DNA of 10,597 nucleotides. Source: CAYLZO01 sp964387775. GTDB taxonomy: Bacteria; Chloroflexota; Anaerolineae; JAAYZQ01. Positions 1 through 5,688 of this stretch are shown one piece after another (position 1 is the stretch's first letter; each line of letters begins with the position of its first letter). The translations under genes were made by a program, and so were the position numbers. The DNA is taken from positions 1 to 10,597 of the forward strand of contig CAYLZO010000194.1 in the NCBI GenBank assembly GCA_964387775.1, written 5' to 3'. Below the pieces are notes generated by a model, which saw nothing but the letters and a program-made list of their open reading frames with translations, did not search any database and had not been told where the DNA came from.

Positions 1-2
1 TC

Positions 3-173
3 AGCGAGGGGGAGGTGCGAGAGTTGGTCGCCAAGCTGCGGGAGGGGGCCAGGCCGCTGTTGTTGCCTGCGATGAGCTCAGTCGAATCGGCAGCAACGGG
101 TACCGATGGAAAGACGAACGGGGGAGCAAACCTCGGCGGGCGACTGCTCTCACGACTCCAACGAATCAAGTAA
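3..173 (+). CDS. C-terminal end of an unidentified protein (5' end outside window)
   Basis: An open frame enters from the left edge and ends at TAA 171-173, leaving 56 residues. The visible part opens with a charged amphipathic stretch (SEGEVRELVAKLREGARPLL), followed by a Ser/Thr/Gly-rich linker and a basic tail ending RLLSRLQRIK. The helix-then-linker layout looks like a real C-terminus rather than a chance frame, and the next gene begins seven bases after the stop, which suggests one operon. I do not recognise the family. Nothing catalytic is visible in the fragment. Confidence 0.45.
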   Translation, partial: SEGEVRELVAKLREGARPLLLPAMSSVESAATGTDGKTNGGANLGGRLLSRLQRIK

Positions 174-180
174 AGGCTGA

Positions 181-492
181 GTGATACACGACAGCCAGAG
201 AGACGGGATCGGTATGGGATTGGATCTATGGTTTAGGGAAGATGTGGCTCGCATCTTGGCCTCCACCCAGGAGACGATGCGGGCCTCGCAGGCAGCGAGT
301 GGTGTGAACGAGGCCTATCAGCAAGGATTTGTGGATGCGCTTCGCTCGGTGGCCGTGGCCTTTGGCGTCACTGCGCCCCGCGGGCCGGTGCACCGCCGGG
401 CGCCCCGGCAGGTGCAGATCCTTGACGCGGACGAATACGGCCAATGGGATGAACGGAACGGGCGATCCTCGTGGGATGGACACAGGGATTGA
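181..492 (+). CDS. Small hypothetical protein (about 103 aa)
   Basis: GTG at 181 follows a weak AAAGG. An in-frame ATG at 214 (MGLDLWFRED...) is an equally good start and would give 92 residues. The first half is predicted helical (LWFREDVARILAS, then YQQGFVDALRSVAVAFGV); the second half is rich in Arg, Pro and Gly and likely unstructured, with a polar C-terminus. There is no signal peptide or membrane segment. It sits seven bases after the preceding partial gene and about 60 bases before the membrane-protein gene, so the three are probably co-transcribed. I cannot assign a family or function. That it is a real gene rests on its position and helical character. Confidence 0.5.
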   Translation: MIHDSQRDGIGMGLDLWFREDVARILASTQETMRASQAASGVNEAYQQGFVDALRSVAVAFGVTAPRGPVHRRAPRQVQILDADEYGQWDERNGRSSWDGHRD

Positions 493-551
493 GGTTGAAT
501 CCGTGTCCGAAGCAGATTTGTCCGTCAGGTATCGAATAGAAAGTGGGATCG

Positions 552-941
552 ATGAAGCAGATGGGGGGCGTTTTTGCGTTGGTCTTTGCCGTCACGCTGG
601 CCATCATCGTCGGCAGGGAAATGAGCGCCGAGGCGATGGCCGTCGTCATCGGGGTGGTGTGTGGGGTAGCGGCGGGCATTCCCACGGCTGTCTTGCTGCT
701 GGTGGCGCTCACGCGCCGCGACCGGCAGCGCCAGGAAGAAATGGAGCGACACTGGCAGAGGAACGGCAGCGCGCCGCCGGTGGTCGTCATCCAGGGCGGA
801 TCGCCGCAGGCGCTGCCCCAGGGACCGCAGGCCGGGTATTGGCCCTCGTCCCCGCAAGGGCCGCCGGTCCAGCGGCAGTTCCACGTGGTCGGCGGTGATG
901 ATCTGTTGCTGGACAAAGGTCGCAGGGAACGTCGGTACTGA
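552..941 (+). CDS. Small two-helix membrane protein with proline-rich tail
   Basis: ATG 552 is preferred over GTG 543; a GTGGGA stretch lies just upstream of it. The 129-residue product has two hydrophobic segments: about residues 5-19 (VFALVFAVTLAIIVG) and 29-50 (AMAVVIGVVCGVAAG...). They are joined by a short polar turn and followed by a basic/acidic stretch (TRRDRQRQEEMERHW). The positive-inside rule would place both termini in the cytoplasm. The remaining 70 residues are Pro/Gly/Gln-rich and end with a QFHVVGGDDLLLDKGR segment that looks more ordered. No enzymatic motif is visible. It is the last gene of the plus-strand cluster and converges on the hsp20 operon. Function unknown. Confidence 0.6.
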   Translation: MKQMGGVFALVFAVTLAIIVGREMSAEAMAVVIGVVCGVAAGIPTAVLLLVALTRRDRQRQEEMERHWQRNGSAPPVVVIQGGSPQALPQGPQAGYWPSSPQGPPVQRQFHVVGGDDLLLDKGRRERRY

Positions 942-985
942 AACAAAAGAGAGGGACTGAGGGGAGAACACTCTCCCTCAGTCCC
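941..985 (-). terminator. Intrinsic terminator of the hsp20 operon
   Basis: The arms GGGACTGAGGG (953-963) and CCCTCAGTCCC (975-985) pair perfectly over 11 bp, and three more pairs form inside if one G is bulged. Read on the minus strand, the stem is followed by TCTCTTTTGTTT. That is a T-rich tract 25 bases past the stop of the downstream hsp20 gene. On the plus strand no T-run follows, so it would end the left cluster less efficiently. Confidence 0.8.
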
Positions 986-1009
986 GCAAAGTGAGTGCTG
1001 GGGTGTAGG

Positions 1010-1462
1010 CTATTCTTCTTGCTTGCTCTTGACCTGGATCACCCTCGGTCGGATTTCTTCGGCCTTGGGAATGGTCAGCGTCAGCACGCCCTTTTCGAAC
1101 GTGGCTTCGGCTTGCTCGGCCTGGACCGGGACGTTGAGCGTCAACGTCCGGGCAAAGGGTCCGTACCGGCGCTCCTGAATGTGATACTCGACGTTGTCCA
1201 GCGGCCGCTTCGCCTCGCCCTTGATGGTTAGGGTGTCGCCCTCGATAGTGATCTCGACGGCGTCCGGGTCCAGCCCCGGCACCGACGCCTGAACGACCAA
1301 CTCGTTGGCCGTCGAATAGACGTCCAGTGGTAGGGCGGCGACGCGCTCACTGCGGCGCCAGCCGGTTCCCCGGCGATCCCATGCCTCGTCAAATAGGCGG
1401 TCCATTGCCTGCTGCATTGTGACCAGATCCGTGATCGGATCCCAGCTTCTTCGTCGTCCCAT
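1010..1462 (-). CDS. hsp20: Hsp20/alpha-crystallin small heat shock protein (second gene of operon)
   Basis: ATP-independent holdase chaperone that binds unfolding proteins and assembles into oligomers in the cytoplasm. The 150-residue length is typical of the family. The N-terminal arm (about 1-40) carries the usual helical MQQAMDRLFDEAW. The alpha-crystallin domain runs from about 43 (LPLDVYSTANELVV) to 138. It includes VPGLDPDAVEITIEGDTLTI and the hallmark A-x-x-x-x-GVLTLTIPK. The C-terminal tail has an I-x-V motif (VIQV) of the kind that docks onto neighbouring subunits. The start at 1462 is supported by AAAAGGAGG at 1468-1476, five bases upstream. It lies 40 bp after the other hsp20 gene, and a terminator follows directly. 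Confidence 0.95.
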   Translation of the reverse strand: MGRRRSWDPITDLVTMQQAMDRLFDEAWDRRGTGWRRSERVAALPLDVYSTANELVVQASVPGLDPDAVEITIEGDTLTIKGEAKRPLDNVEYHIQERRYGPFARTLTLNVPVQAEQAEATFEKGVLTLTIPKAEEIRPRVIQVKSKQEE

Positions 1463-1502
1463 GATTGCCTCCTTTTCTCCAGTCGGTTCTTTTCAAAGAC
1501 GA

Positions 1503-1946
1503 TTACTTGCTCGTAATCTTGATGCTCTTCGGCTTGACCTCTTCGGCCTTGGGGAAGGTCAGGGTCAGGACGCCGTCGTCATAGTCGGCTTCGGCCTGGT
1601 CCGTCTCCAGCCCACCCGGCAAGGTGACCGTGCGGCAGTAAGAGCCAAAGCGGCGCTCGCGCCGCAAATAGCTCTCGCGCTTGACCTCTTCTTCTTCCTT
1701 GGTCTCGGCGCGGACGGTCAGCGTGTCACCGGTGACCGACACGTCGATGTCGTCGGCCTTGACGCCAGGGATGGCCGTCTTGACTACGACGTTGTCGTCG
1801 GTCTCGTACATATCGATGGCCAGGTCGCCTTCCCCCCACTGTGTGAAGGGCACAGGCGGGCGAAAGCCCTCGTCAAACATGCGATCAACTACGTCGCGAA
1901 GTGATACTACGTCCCGAAAGGGTTCCCAACGAACGATGCTTGCCAT
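1503..1946 (-). CDS. hsp20: Hsp20/alpha-crystallin small heat shock protein (first gene of operon)
   Basis: Small heat shock chaperone of 147 residues. The frame is open further upstream, but ATG 1946 (MASIVRWEPFRDVVSLRD) is chosen because AGGAGGTG (1952-1959) lies five bases ahead of it and because the family's conserved N-terminus starts there. The alpha-crystallin domain spans about residues 40-137. It contains DMYETDDNVVVKTAIPG, VTGDTLTVRAE and GVLTLTFPKAEE; the tail carries the oligomerisation motif IKI. A cluster of charged residues (KEEEEVKRES) sits mid-domain. It is clearly paralogous to the following gene but well diverged in the N-terminal arm, which fits two subunits that co-assemble or take different clients. 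Expression is probably controlled from the repeat array at 2019-2062. Confidence 0.95.
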   Translation of the reverse strand: MASIVRWEPFRDVVSLRDVVDRMFDEGFRPPVPFTQWGEGDLAIDMYETDDNVVVKTAIPGVKADDIDVSVTGDTLTVRAETKEEEEVKRESYLRRERRFGSYCRTVTLPGGLETDQAEADYDDGVLTLTFPKAEEVKPKSIKITSK

Positions 1947-1997
1947 GTCAACACCTCCTGAATCTGAATGGTTTGTGGTTTCTCTTTTCGTCTCGCA

Positions 1998-2003
1998 ATC
2001 ATA
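1998..2003 (-). promoter_or_regulatory. Candidate -10 box of the hsp20 operon
   Basis: On the minus strand this reads TATGAT, which would start transcription near 1991 and give a leader of about 45 bases. No convincing -35 hexamer exists. The first unit of the 11-bp repeat array (2019-2024) falls at or close to the -35 position instead. That is the layout expected of a promoter that needs an activator. The assignment rests on one hexamer and is tentative. Confidence 0.4.
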
Positions 2004-2018
2004 ATCTAGCAAGCAAAT

Positions 2019-2062
2019 GTTAGATGAACGTTGGAGGAACGTTAGAGTTGTGTTAGACTTTG
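2019..2062. promoter_or_regulatory. Four direct hexamers at exact 11-bp period (putative operator)
   Basis: On the plus strand, GTTAGA occurs at 2019, 2041 and 2052, and GTTGGA at 2030, so the spacing is 11, 11 and 11 bp. The first two units also share GAAC in the spacer. Direct repeats with an 11-bp period place each unit on the same face of the helix. This is the known layout of operators for OmpR/PhoB-family response regulators (for example Pho boxes). The array lies between the hsp20 -10 box and the -35 box of the permease operon (2075), so it could serve either or both. The regulator is not identified. Confidence 0.6.
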
Positions 2063-2074
2063 GGTACAGGATTC

Positions 2075-2103
2075 TTGTCGGGACGGGGGCAACGTGCTAC
2101 AAT
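2075..2103 (+). promoter_or_regulatory. Sigma-70-type promoter of the permease/hydantoinase operon
   Basis: A -35 box TTGTCG (2075-2080) is separated by exactly 17 bp from a -10 box TACAAT (2098-2103), which puts the transcription start near 2110. It is the only good promoter found upstream of the plus-strand operon. The 11-bp repeat array ends about 17 bp upstream of the -35, a usual distance for an activator site. The predicted start lies inside the left arm of the heptad palindrome. Confidence 0.6.
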
Positions 2104-2104
2104 T

Positions 2105-2165
2105 GCGTATTGCGTGAGGTGTGAGGCGTGACAGACCACACGCAACACGCATCACGCAATACGCT
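2105..2165. repeat. Palindrome built of 7-bp repeats in the permease leader
   Basis: The outer arms GCGTATTGCGTGA (2105-2117) and TCACGCAATACGC (2152-2164) are a perfect 13-bp inverted repeat. The inner parts are also largely complementary. Both arms are tandem heptads. The left reads TGCGTGA, GGTGTGA, GGCGTGA (2111-2131); the right reads ACACGCA, ACACGCA, TCACGCA, ATACGCT (2138-2165). The RNA would form a long hairpin ending right before the AAAGGAGA ribosome binding site (2166-2173) of the first permease. It resembles dispersed REP-like palindromes, but only one copy is in this window. Confidence 0.7.
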
Positions 2166-2179
2166 AAAGGAGACAGAGT

Positions 2180-2998
2180 TTGAGCGGCAACCTGGAATTG
2201 TTTCTCCGCACCATCGTCGCCCGGGCCTACCCGCGCGTCATCGGCGCCAACCGGGAAAAGAGTTGGCTCTTTTTTGAGACCTTTCTGCCCCTGCTGGCGA
2301 CCTCGGCTTACGTCTTCTTTTACCGGGCCATCGGCGCGCCGGAGGAATACATTGGCCTGGTGGTCGTCGGCGGGGCGATGACGGCTTACTGGCTCAACGT
2401 GCTGTGGTCCATGAGCGCCCAGCTCTACTGGGACAAGGACGCCGGCAACCTGGCAATCTACATCGCCTCGCCCGGCTCGCTGATGGCCATCCTGCTGGGC
2501 ATGGCCGTGGGCGGCCTGGCGATGACGACCACGCGGGCCATGGTCATCATTGCCGCCGGCTGGCTGCTCTTTGGCGTCAAGTTTTCGCTGGCCTACTGGG
2601 CGCTGTTGATCTTGACTTTCGTCATCACCATGGCCGCCCTCTACGGCCTGGGCATGCTCTTTGCGTCGATTTTCCTGCTCTGGGGCCGGGAGGCGTGGCA
2701 CATCTCCAACCTGCTCCAGGAGCCGATCTATCTGGCTTCCGGCTTTTACTTTCCCGTCAAGGCCCTCGGGTTCTGGGTGGCGACGGCCGCGTCGCTCATC
2801 CCCCTGACGCTGGGCCTGGACGCCATGCGCCAGCTCCTCTTCCCCGCCAATCCGACCTTTGGCTTTCTGAGCGTTCAGGTCGAGATCTGGGTCTTGGCAA
2901 TCCTGGCCGTGGTCTTTATCGGGGCCAGCAAATTCGCCCTCGATTACATGGAGCGGCTGGCCAAGCAGCAGGGGCGGCTGACGGAGAGGAGGCGCTAG
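2180..2998 (+). CDS. ABC-2 type transporter permease (first subunit)
   Basis: Membrane subunit of an ABC exporter of the ABC-2 superfamily, 272 residues, in the family's normal range. TTG 2180 is the start because AAAGGAGA (2166-2173) is six bases upstream and no ATG or GTG fits. About six hydrophobic segments are visible, after a cytoplasmic N-terminus (NREKSWLFFETFLPLLATSAYVFF). They include VVVGGAMTAYWLNVLW, LMAILLGMAVGGLAM, LALLILTF-like stretches and a last one near 236-255. The LLQEPIYLASGFYFPVKAL segment matches the conserved ABC-2 region before the last helices. The C-terminus is basic (QQGRLTERRR). It must work with an ATPase, which is not encoded nearby, and presumably pairs with the permease that follows. 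Substrate unknown. Confidence 0.88.
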   Translation: MSGNLELFLRTIVARAYPRVIGANREKSWLFFETFLPLLATSAYVFFYRAIGAPEEYIGLVVVGGAMTAYWLNVLWSMSAQLYWDKDAGNLAIYIASPGSLMAILLGMAVGGLAMTTTRAMVIIAAGWLLFGVKFSLAYWALLILTFVITMAALYGLGMLFASIFLLWGREAWHISNLLQEPIYLASGFYFPVKALGFWVATAASLIPLTLGLDAMRQLLFPANPTFGFLSVQVEIWVLAILAVVFIGASKFALDYMERLAKQQGRLTERRR

Positions 2999-3088
2999 AT
3001 GAGGGAAGCTGCCGCCTCTGGCTCCCAGAGGATACCGACCATCTTGCAAGATGAGCAGGCGTTTGCGCGGAAAGGATGCCGACCATGA
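2999..3088 (+). CDS. Possible 29-residue bridging ORF between the two permeases
   Basis: ATG 2999 follows the TAG stop of the first permease with no gap and has a strong GGAGAGGAGG six bases upstream. The frame ends at TGA 3086-3088, overlapping the preferred ATG of the second permease (3085) as ATGA. The peptide begins MREAAAS, resembling the MKEAARS start of the second permease. The stretch contains a small hairpin (CTCTGG...CCAGAG, 3016-3030) and a 14-bp palindrome (3040-3053). It could couple translation between the permeases, or be a remnant of an older start. No family is recognised, and the length alone makes chance possible. Confidence 0.3.
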   Translation: MREAAASGSQRIPTILQDEQAFARKGCRP

Positions 3089-3939
3089 AAGAGGCGGCAC
3101 GCAGCTTCCGCGTCGCCACCTGGCTGGGCTGGCAGATCGAGTCGAACTGGACCGACCCCTTTCTCTTTTTCGTCTACTCCATCATCAAGCCGGTCTCCAG
3201 CGTCATGATCCTGGTCATCATGTACTGGGTCATCACCCAGACCGACACGTCGAGCCCCTATTTCGCCTACATGTACCTGGGCAACACGGCCTACATCTAC
3301 GTCGGGAGCATCCTGGTGGGCGTCAGTTGGGCCGTCATCGACGACCGGGAGCACTACCAGACGCTCAAATACATCTACGTCTCGCCCATCAGGATGTACT
3401 TCTACCTGCTGGGTCGGGGCATGGCCCGCTTTCTGACCGGTACGCTGTCGGTGGTGATTACGATGACGTTCGGGCTGTTGGCCCTCAATCTGTCAATCCA
3501 GGCGGCGGACGTGAACTGGCTCTACCTGGCCGCCTCGATGATCCTGGGCCTGGCGAGCATGGCCCTGCTGGGCTTGTTGTTGGGCGCGGCCACGCTCCAG
3601 ATGGCCCGCCATTATTGGAGCGTGGGCGAGTCGGTGGCCGGGGCGCTCTATCTCTTTTGCGGCGCCATCTTTCCCCTGGACGTACTGCCCGAGTGGCTCC
3701 AGCCGCTGGGCAAGGCCCTGCCGCTGACCTACTGGCTGGAGTCGCTGCGCCGGGCAATCCTCGGCTCGGAGGCAAGCCGGGCCATCAGTCCCAGCCTGGC
3801 CGGCCTCGGCGATGGACAACTGTTGCTCATCCTGCTGGGCGTGACGCTGATTACGGGCCTCGTATCGATCTACTTTTTCCGCTGGTCCGAGCACAAAGCA
3901 CGCGAGAAAGGGCTGATCGACATGACGACGCATTATTAG
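3085..3939 (+). CDS. ABC-2 type transporter permease (second subunit)
   Basis: Second membrane subunit of the ABC-2 exporter, 284 residues from ATG 3085; ATG 3076 would add three residues. ATG 3085 is favoured because GGAAAGGA (3069-3076) is then eight bases upstream. The protein starts with the amphipathic LGWQIESNWTDPF interface helix typical of the family. About six membrane segments follow, including IIKPVSSVMILVIMYWVI, YIYVGSILVGVSWAVI, LLGRGMARFLTGTLSVVI and LITGLVSIYFF. The FCGAIFPLDVLPEWLQPLGKALPLTYWLESLRR region is the ABC-2 signature before the final helix. It likely forms a heterodimer with the first permease. No ATPase gene is in the window. Confidence 0.88.
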   Translation: MKEAARSFRVATWLGWQIESNWTDPFLFFVYSIIKPVSSVMILVIMYWVITQTDTSSPYFAYMYLGNTAYIYVGSILVGVSWAVIDDREHYQTLKYIYVSPIRMYFYLLGRGMARFLTGTLSVVITMTFGLLALNLSIQAADVNWLYLAASMILGLASMALLGLLLGAATLQMARHYWSVGESVAGALYLFCGAIFPLDVLPEWLQPLGKALPLTYWLESLRRAILGSEASRAISPSLAGLGDGQLLLILLGVTLITGLVSIYFFRWSEHKAREKGLIDMTTHY

Positions 3940-4005
3940 GGGAGAAGAGAACCCCCTTCCGATGCCATCCAAATTCCATCGATAGTCCTGACAAGGAGCA
4001 AGCCT

Positions 4006-5400
4006 ATGTTTGACCTAGTCATCGCCAACGGAACGTTAGTCACCGCTGAGGGCAGCGCAGAGGCGGATCTGGGCATCCGCGAGGGGCGCATCGCGGCCAT
4101 CGGCCGGCGGCTGAGCGGCCTGGAGACGATCGAGGCCAGCGGCCTGCTCGTCCTGCCCGGCGCCGTGGACGAGCACGTCCACCTCCAGATGCCCGTCGGC
4201 GAGTTCGCCTCCAGTGACGATTTCTACACCGGCACCGTGGCCGCGGCCTGTGGCGGGACGACGACCATCGTCGATTTCGTCGAGCCGGGGCCGGGCCAGC
4301 CGCTGCTTGACGCGCTGGCCGCCCGCCGCGCCAAAGCCGACGGCAAAGTCGTAGTGGACTATGGCCTGCACATGACCCTCGCCCGCGCCGACGCCAAGAC
4401 CCTGGCGCAGGTGCCGGCCTGCATCGAGGCCGGCGCGGCCAGCTTCAAGCTCTACATGGCCTACGAGGGCCTGCGCCTGGACGACGGCGGCCTGCTGCGG
4501 GCACTGGCCGCGCTGCGGGCCCACGGCGGGCGCGCCCTGGTGCACGCCGAGAACCACGGTGCCATCGCCTACCTCACCGCCCGGGCCCTGGCCGAAGGCC
4601 GCACCGGCCCCGAGAACCACCCGCTGACCCGCCCCGACTGGATGGAGGCCGAGGCCGTCCACCGCCTGCTGGCCCTGGCCCGCGTCGTCGACGCGCCGCT
4701 GATGCTGGCCCACCTGTCCTGTGCCCTGGGGCTGGAAGAGGTGCGCCGGGCGCGGGCGCGCGGCCAAGCCGTCTGGGTCGAGACCTGTCCCCAATACCTG
4801 CTCCTCGACGAGGCCGAGTATCGGCGGCCCGGTTTCGAGGCGGCCAAGTTCGTCATGGCGCCGCCGCCGCGCACCGCCGCCGACCGGGTGGCGCTGTGGG
4901 CCGGGCTGGCCGCCAGCGAGGTGGACACCGTCGCCACCGACCACTGCCCCTTTTTCTACGAGACGCAAAAGACGCGGGGCCGCGACGATTTCTCGCGCAT
5001 CCCCGGCGGCGCGCCCGGCATCGAGACCCGGCTGACCCTGCTCTACACCCACGGCGTTCGGGCCGGCCGGCTCACCCTCGAGCGCTGGGTGGAGGTCTGC
5101 TGTGCCGCCCCGGCCCGCCGCTTTGGCCTGGCCCCGCCCAAGGGCACGCTGGCCGTCGGCGCCGACGCCGACGTGGTGCTCTTTGACCCCGAGCGCCGGG
5201 TGACCCTCTCCCACGAGACGCTGCACCAGCACGTCGATTACACGCCCTACGAGGGCTGCGAGGTGCACGGCTACCCGGTGGCGGTCCTGTCGCGGGGTGA
5301 GGTCATTGTCCGCGACGGCGAGTTCGTGGGTACGCCGGGCCGTGGTCGTTTTCTGAGAACAAACCCTCAAATGTCGCTACTGCGGCGAGAAGTTGGATGA
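4006..5400 (+). CDS. Hydantoinase/dihydropyrimidinase family cyclic amidohydrolase
   Basis: Binuclear-metal hydrolase that opens cyclic amides such as dihydropyrimidines or 5-substituted hydantoins to N-carbamoyl amino acids; 464 residues, standard for the family. The metal ligands are all in place: H57 and H59 (DEHVHL), carbamylated K148 (SFKLYMAY), H180 (VHAENH), H236 (LAHLS) and D312 (ATDHCPF). Tyr153, just after the lysine, is the usual transition-state residue. The small beta domain is formed by both termini. The start at 4006 has AAGGAG seven bases upstream. It follows the second permease by 66 bp without a clear terminator, so it is probably in the same operon. The exact substrate (hydantoin, dihydrouracil or another) cannot be read from sequence. 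The last dozen residues after RGRFLR look atypical; see the findings. Confidence 0.92.
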   Translation: MFDLVIANGTLVTAEGSAEADLGIREGRIAAIGRRLSGLETIEASGLLVLPGAVDEHVHLQMPVGEFASSDDFYTGTVAAACGGTTTIVDFVEPGPGQPLLDALAARRAKADGKVVVDYGLHMTLARADAKTLAQVPACIEAGAASFKLYMAYEGLRLDDGGLLRALAALRAHGGRALVHAENHGAIAYLTARALAEGRTGPENHPLTRPDWMEAEAVHRLLALARVVDAPLMLAHLSCALGLEEVRRARARGQAVWVETCPQYLLLDEAEYRRPGFEAAKFVMAPPPRTAADRVALWAGLAASEVDTVATDHCPFFYETQKTRGRDDFSRIPGGAPGIETRLTLLYTHGVRAGRLTLERWVEVCCAAPARRFGLAPPKGTLAVGADADVVLFDPERRVTLSHETLHQHVDYTPYEGCEVHGYPVAVLSRGEVIVRDGEFVGTPGRGRFLRTNPQMSLLRREVG

Positions 5401-5633
5401 CGGGCCACGACCCGTTGGGCGAGTTGTGCCCGGCTACTGGGGCTATTGGGGGTCTGGCTTTCGGCGGAATCGCGTTCGGCGGGCTAGCCTTCGGACTCGT
5501 AGCGCTGGGAGGGCTCGCCATCGGGGGTTTGGCCCTGGCCCCTCACGCCGTCGGTGGCACCGGCGCCGATCCGGAGCTGCTCCGGCAGTTGGAGCGAAGG
5601 CTCCCGGGGATCGGCGAGTTCTCTTCGGAATAG
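5397..5633 (+). CDS. Small protein with eight-fold xAxGG pentad repeat
   Basis: ATG 5397 overlaps the hydantoinase TGA as ATGA, which suggests translational coupling; no strong ribosome binding site is seen. The 78-residue product has a polar head (residues 1-13). A Gly/Ala repeat follows in which alanine occurs at 16, 21, 26, 31, 36, 41, 46 and 51, mostly as LAFGG, IAFGG, VALGG or LAIGG. The end is a charged helical tail (PELLRQLERRL). The repeat is hydrophobic enough to form one or two glycine-zipper membrane helices; it does not match the classic A(D/N)Lxx pentapeptide repeat. Function unknown. It may be a truncated form of a longer zinc-knuckle protein whose 5' part lies out of frame upstream. 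Confidence 0.55.
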   Translation: MTGHDPLGELCPATGAIGGLAFGGIAFGGLAFGLVALGGLAIGGLALAPHAVGGTGADPELLRQLERRLPGIGEFSSE

Positions 5634-5662
5634 GAAAAGCCCCGCCGTGAGGTGGCGGGGCT
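5633..5662 (-). terminator. Intrinsic terminator between converging operons
   Basis: AGCCCCGCC (5638-5646) and GGCGGGGCT (5654-5662) form a perfect 9-bp GC-rich stem with a 7-base loop. On the minus strand the stem is followed by TTTCC, 27 bases past the stop of the degenerate receiver gene. On the plus strand it lies five bases after the stop of the small pentad-repeat protein but is not followed by a T-run. It may act on both strands. Confidence 0.7.
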
Positions 5663-5688
5663 CGGCGCAAGTCCTGCACCTTTTCGGT

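Noticed and set aside
1947..2012. Upstream extension of the first hsp20 gene by 22 codons
   Set aside because: The extension covers the AGGAGGTG ribosome binding site and the candidate -10 box, and adds residues not typical of Hsp20.
1947..2060. CIRCE (HrcA) operator or RNA thermometer in the hsp20 leader
   Set aside because: No TTAGCACTC-type inverted repeat is present, and I find no U-rich stretch or stem that would pair with the AGGAGGTG site.
2042..3100. Long minus-strand open frame opposite the first permease
   Set aside because: It is antisense to a convincing membrane protein, has a Gln/Asp/Arg/Gly-rich low-complexity product without a recognisable domain, and runs across the divergent promoter region.
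3937..3957. AGGGG/CCCCT hairpin after the second permease as a terminator
   Set aside because: The stem is only five pairs with a nine-base loop and no T-run follows, so termination before the hydantoinase gene is not supported.
4036..5370. 444-codon minus-strand open frame opposite the hydantoinase
   Set aside because: High GC content keeps the antisense frame open. The product is Gly/His/Gln-rich without domain features, while the plus strand has all metal ligands of the amidohydrolase.
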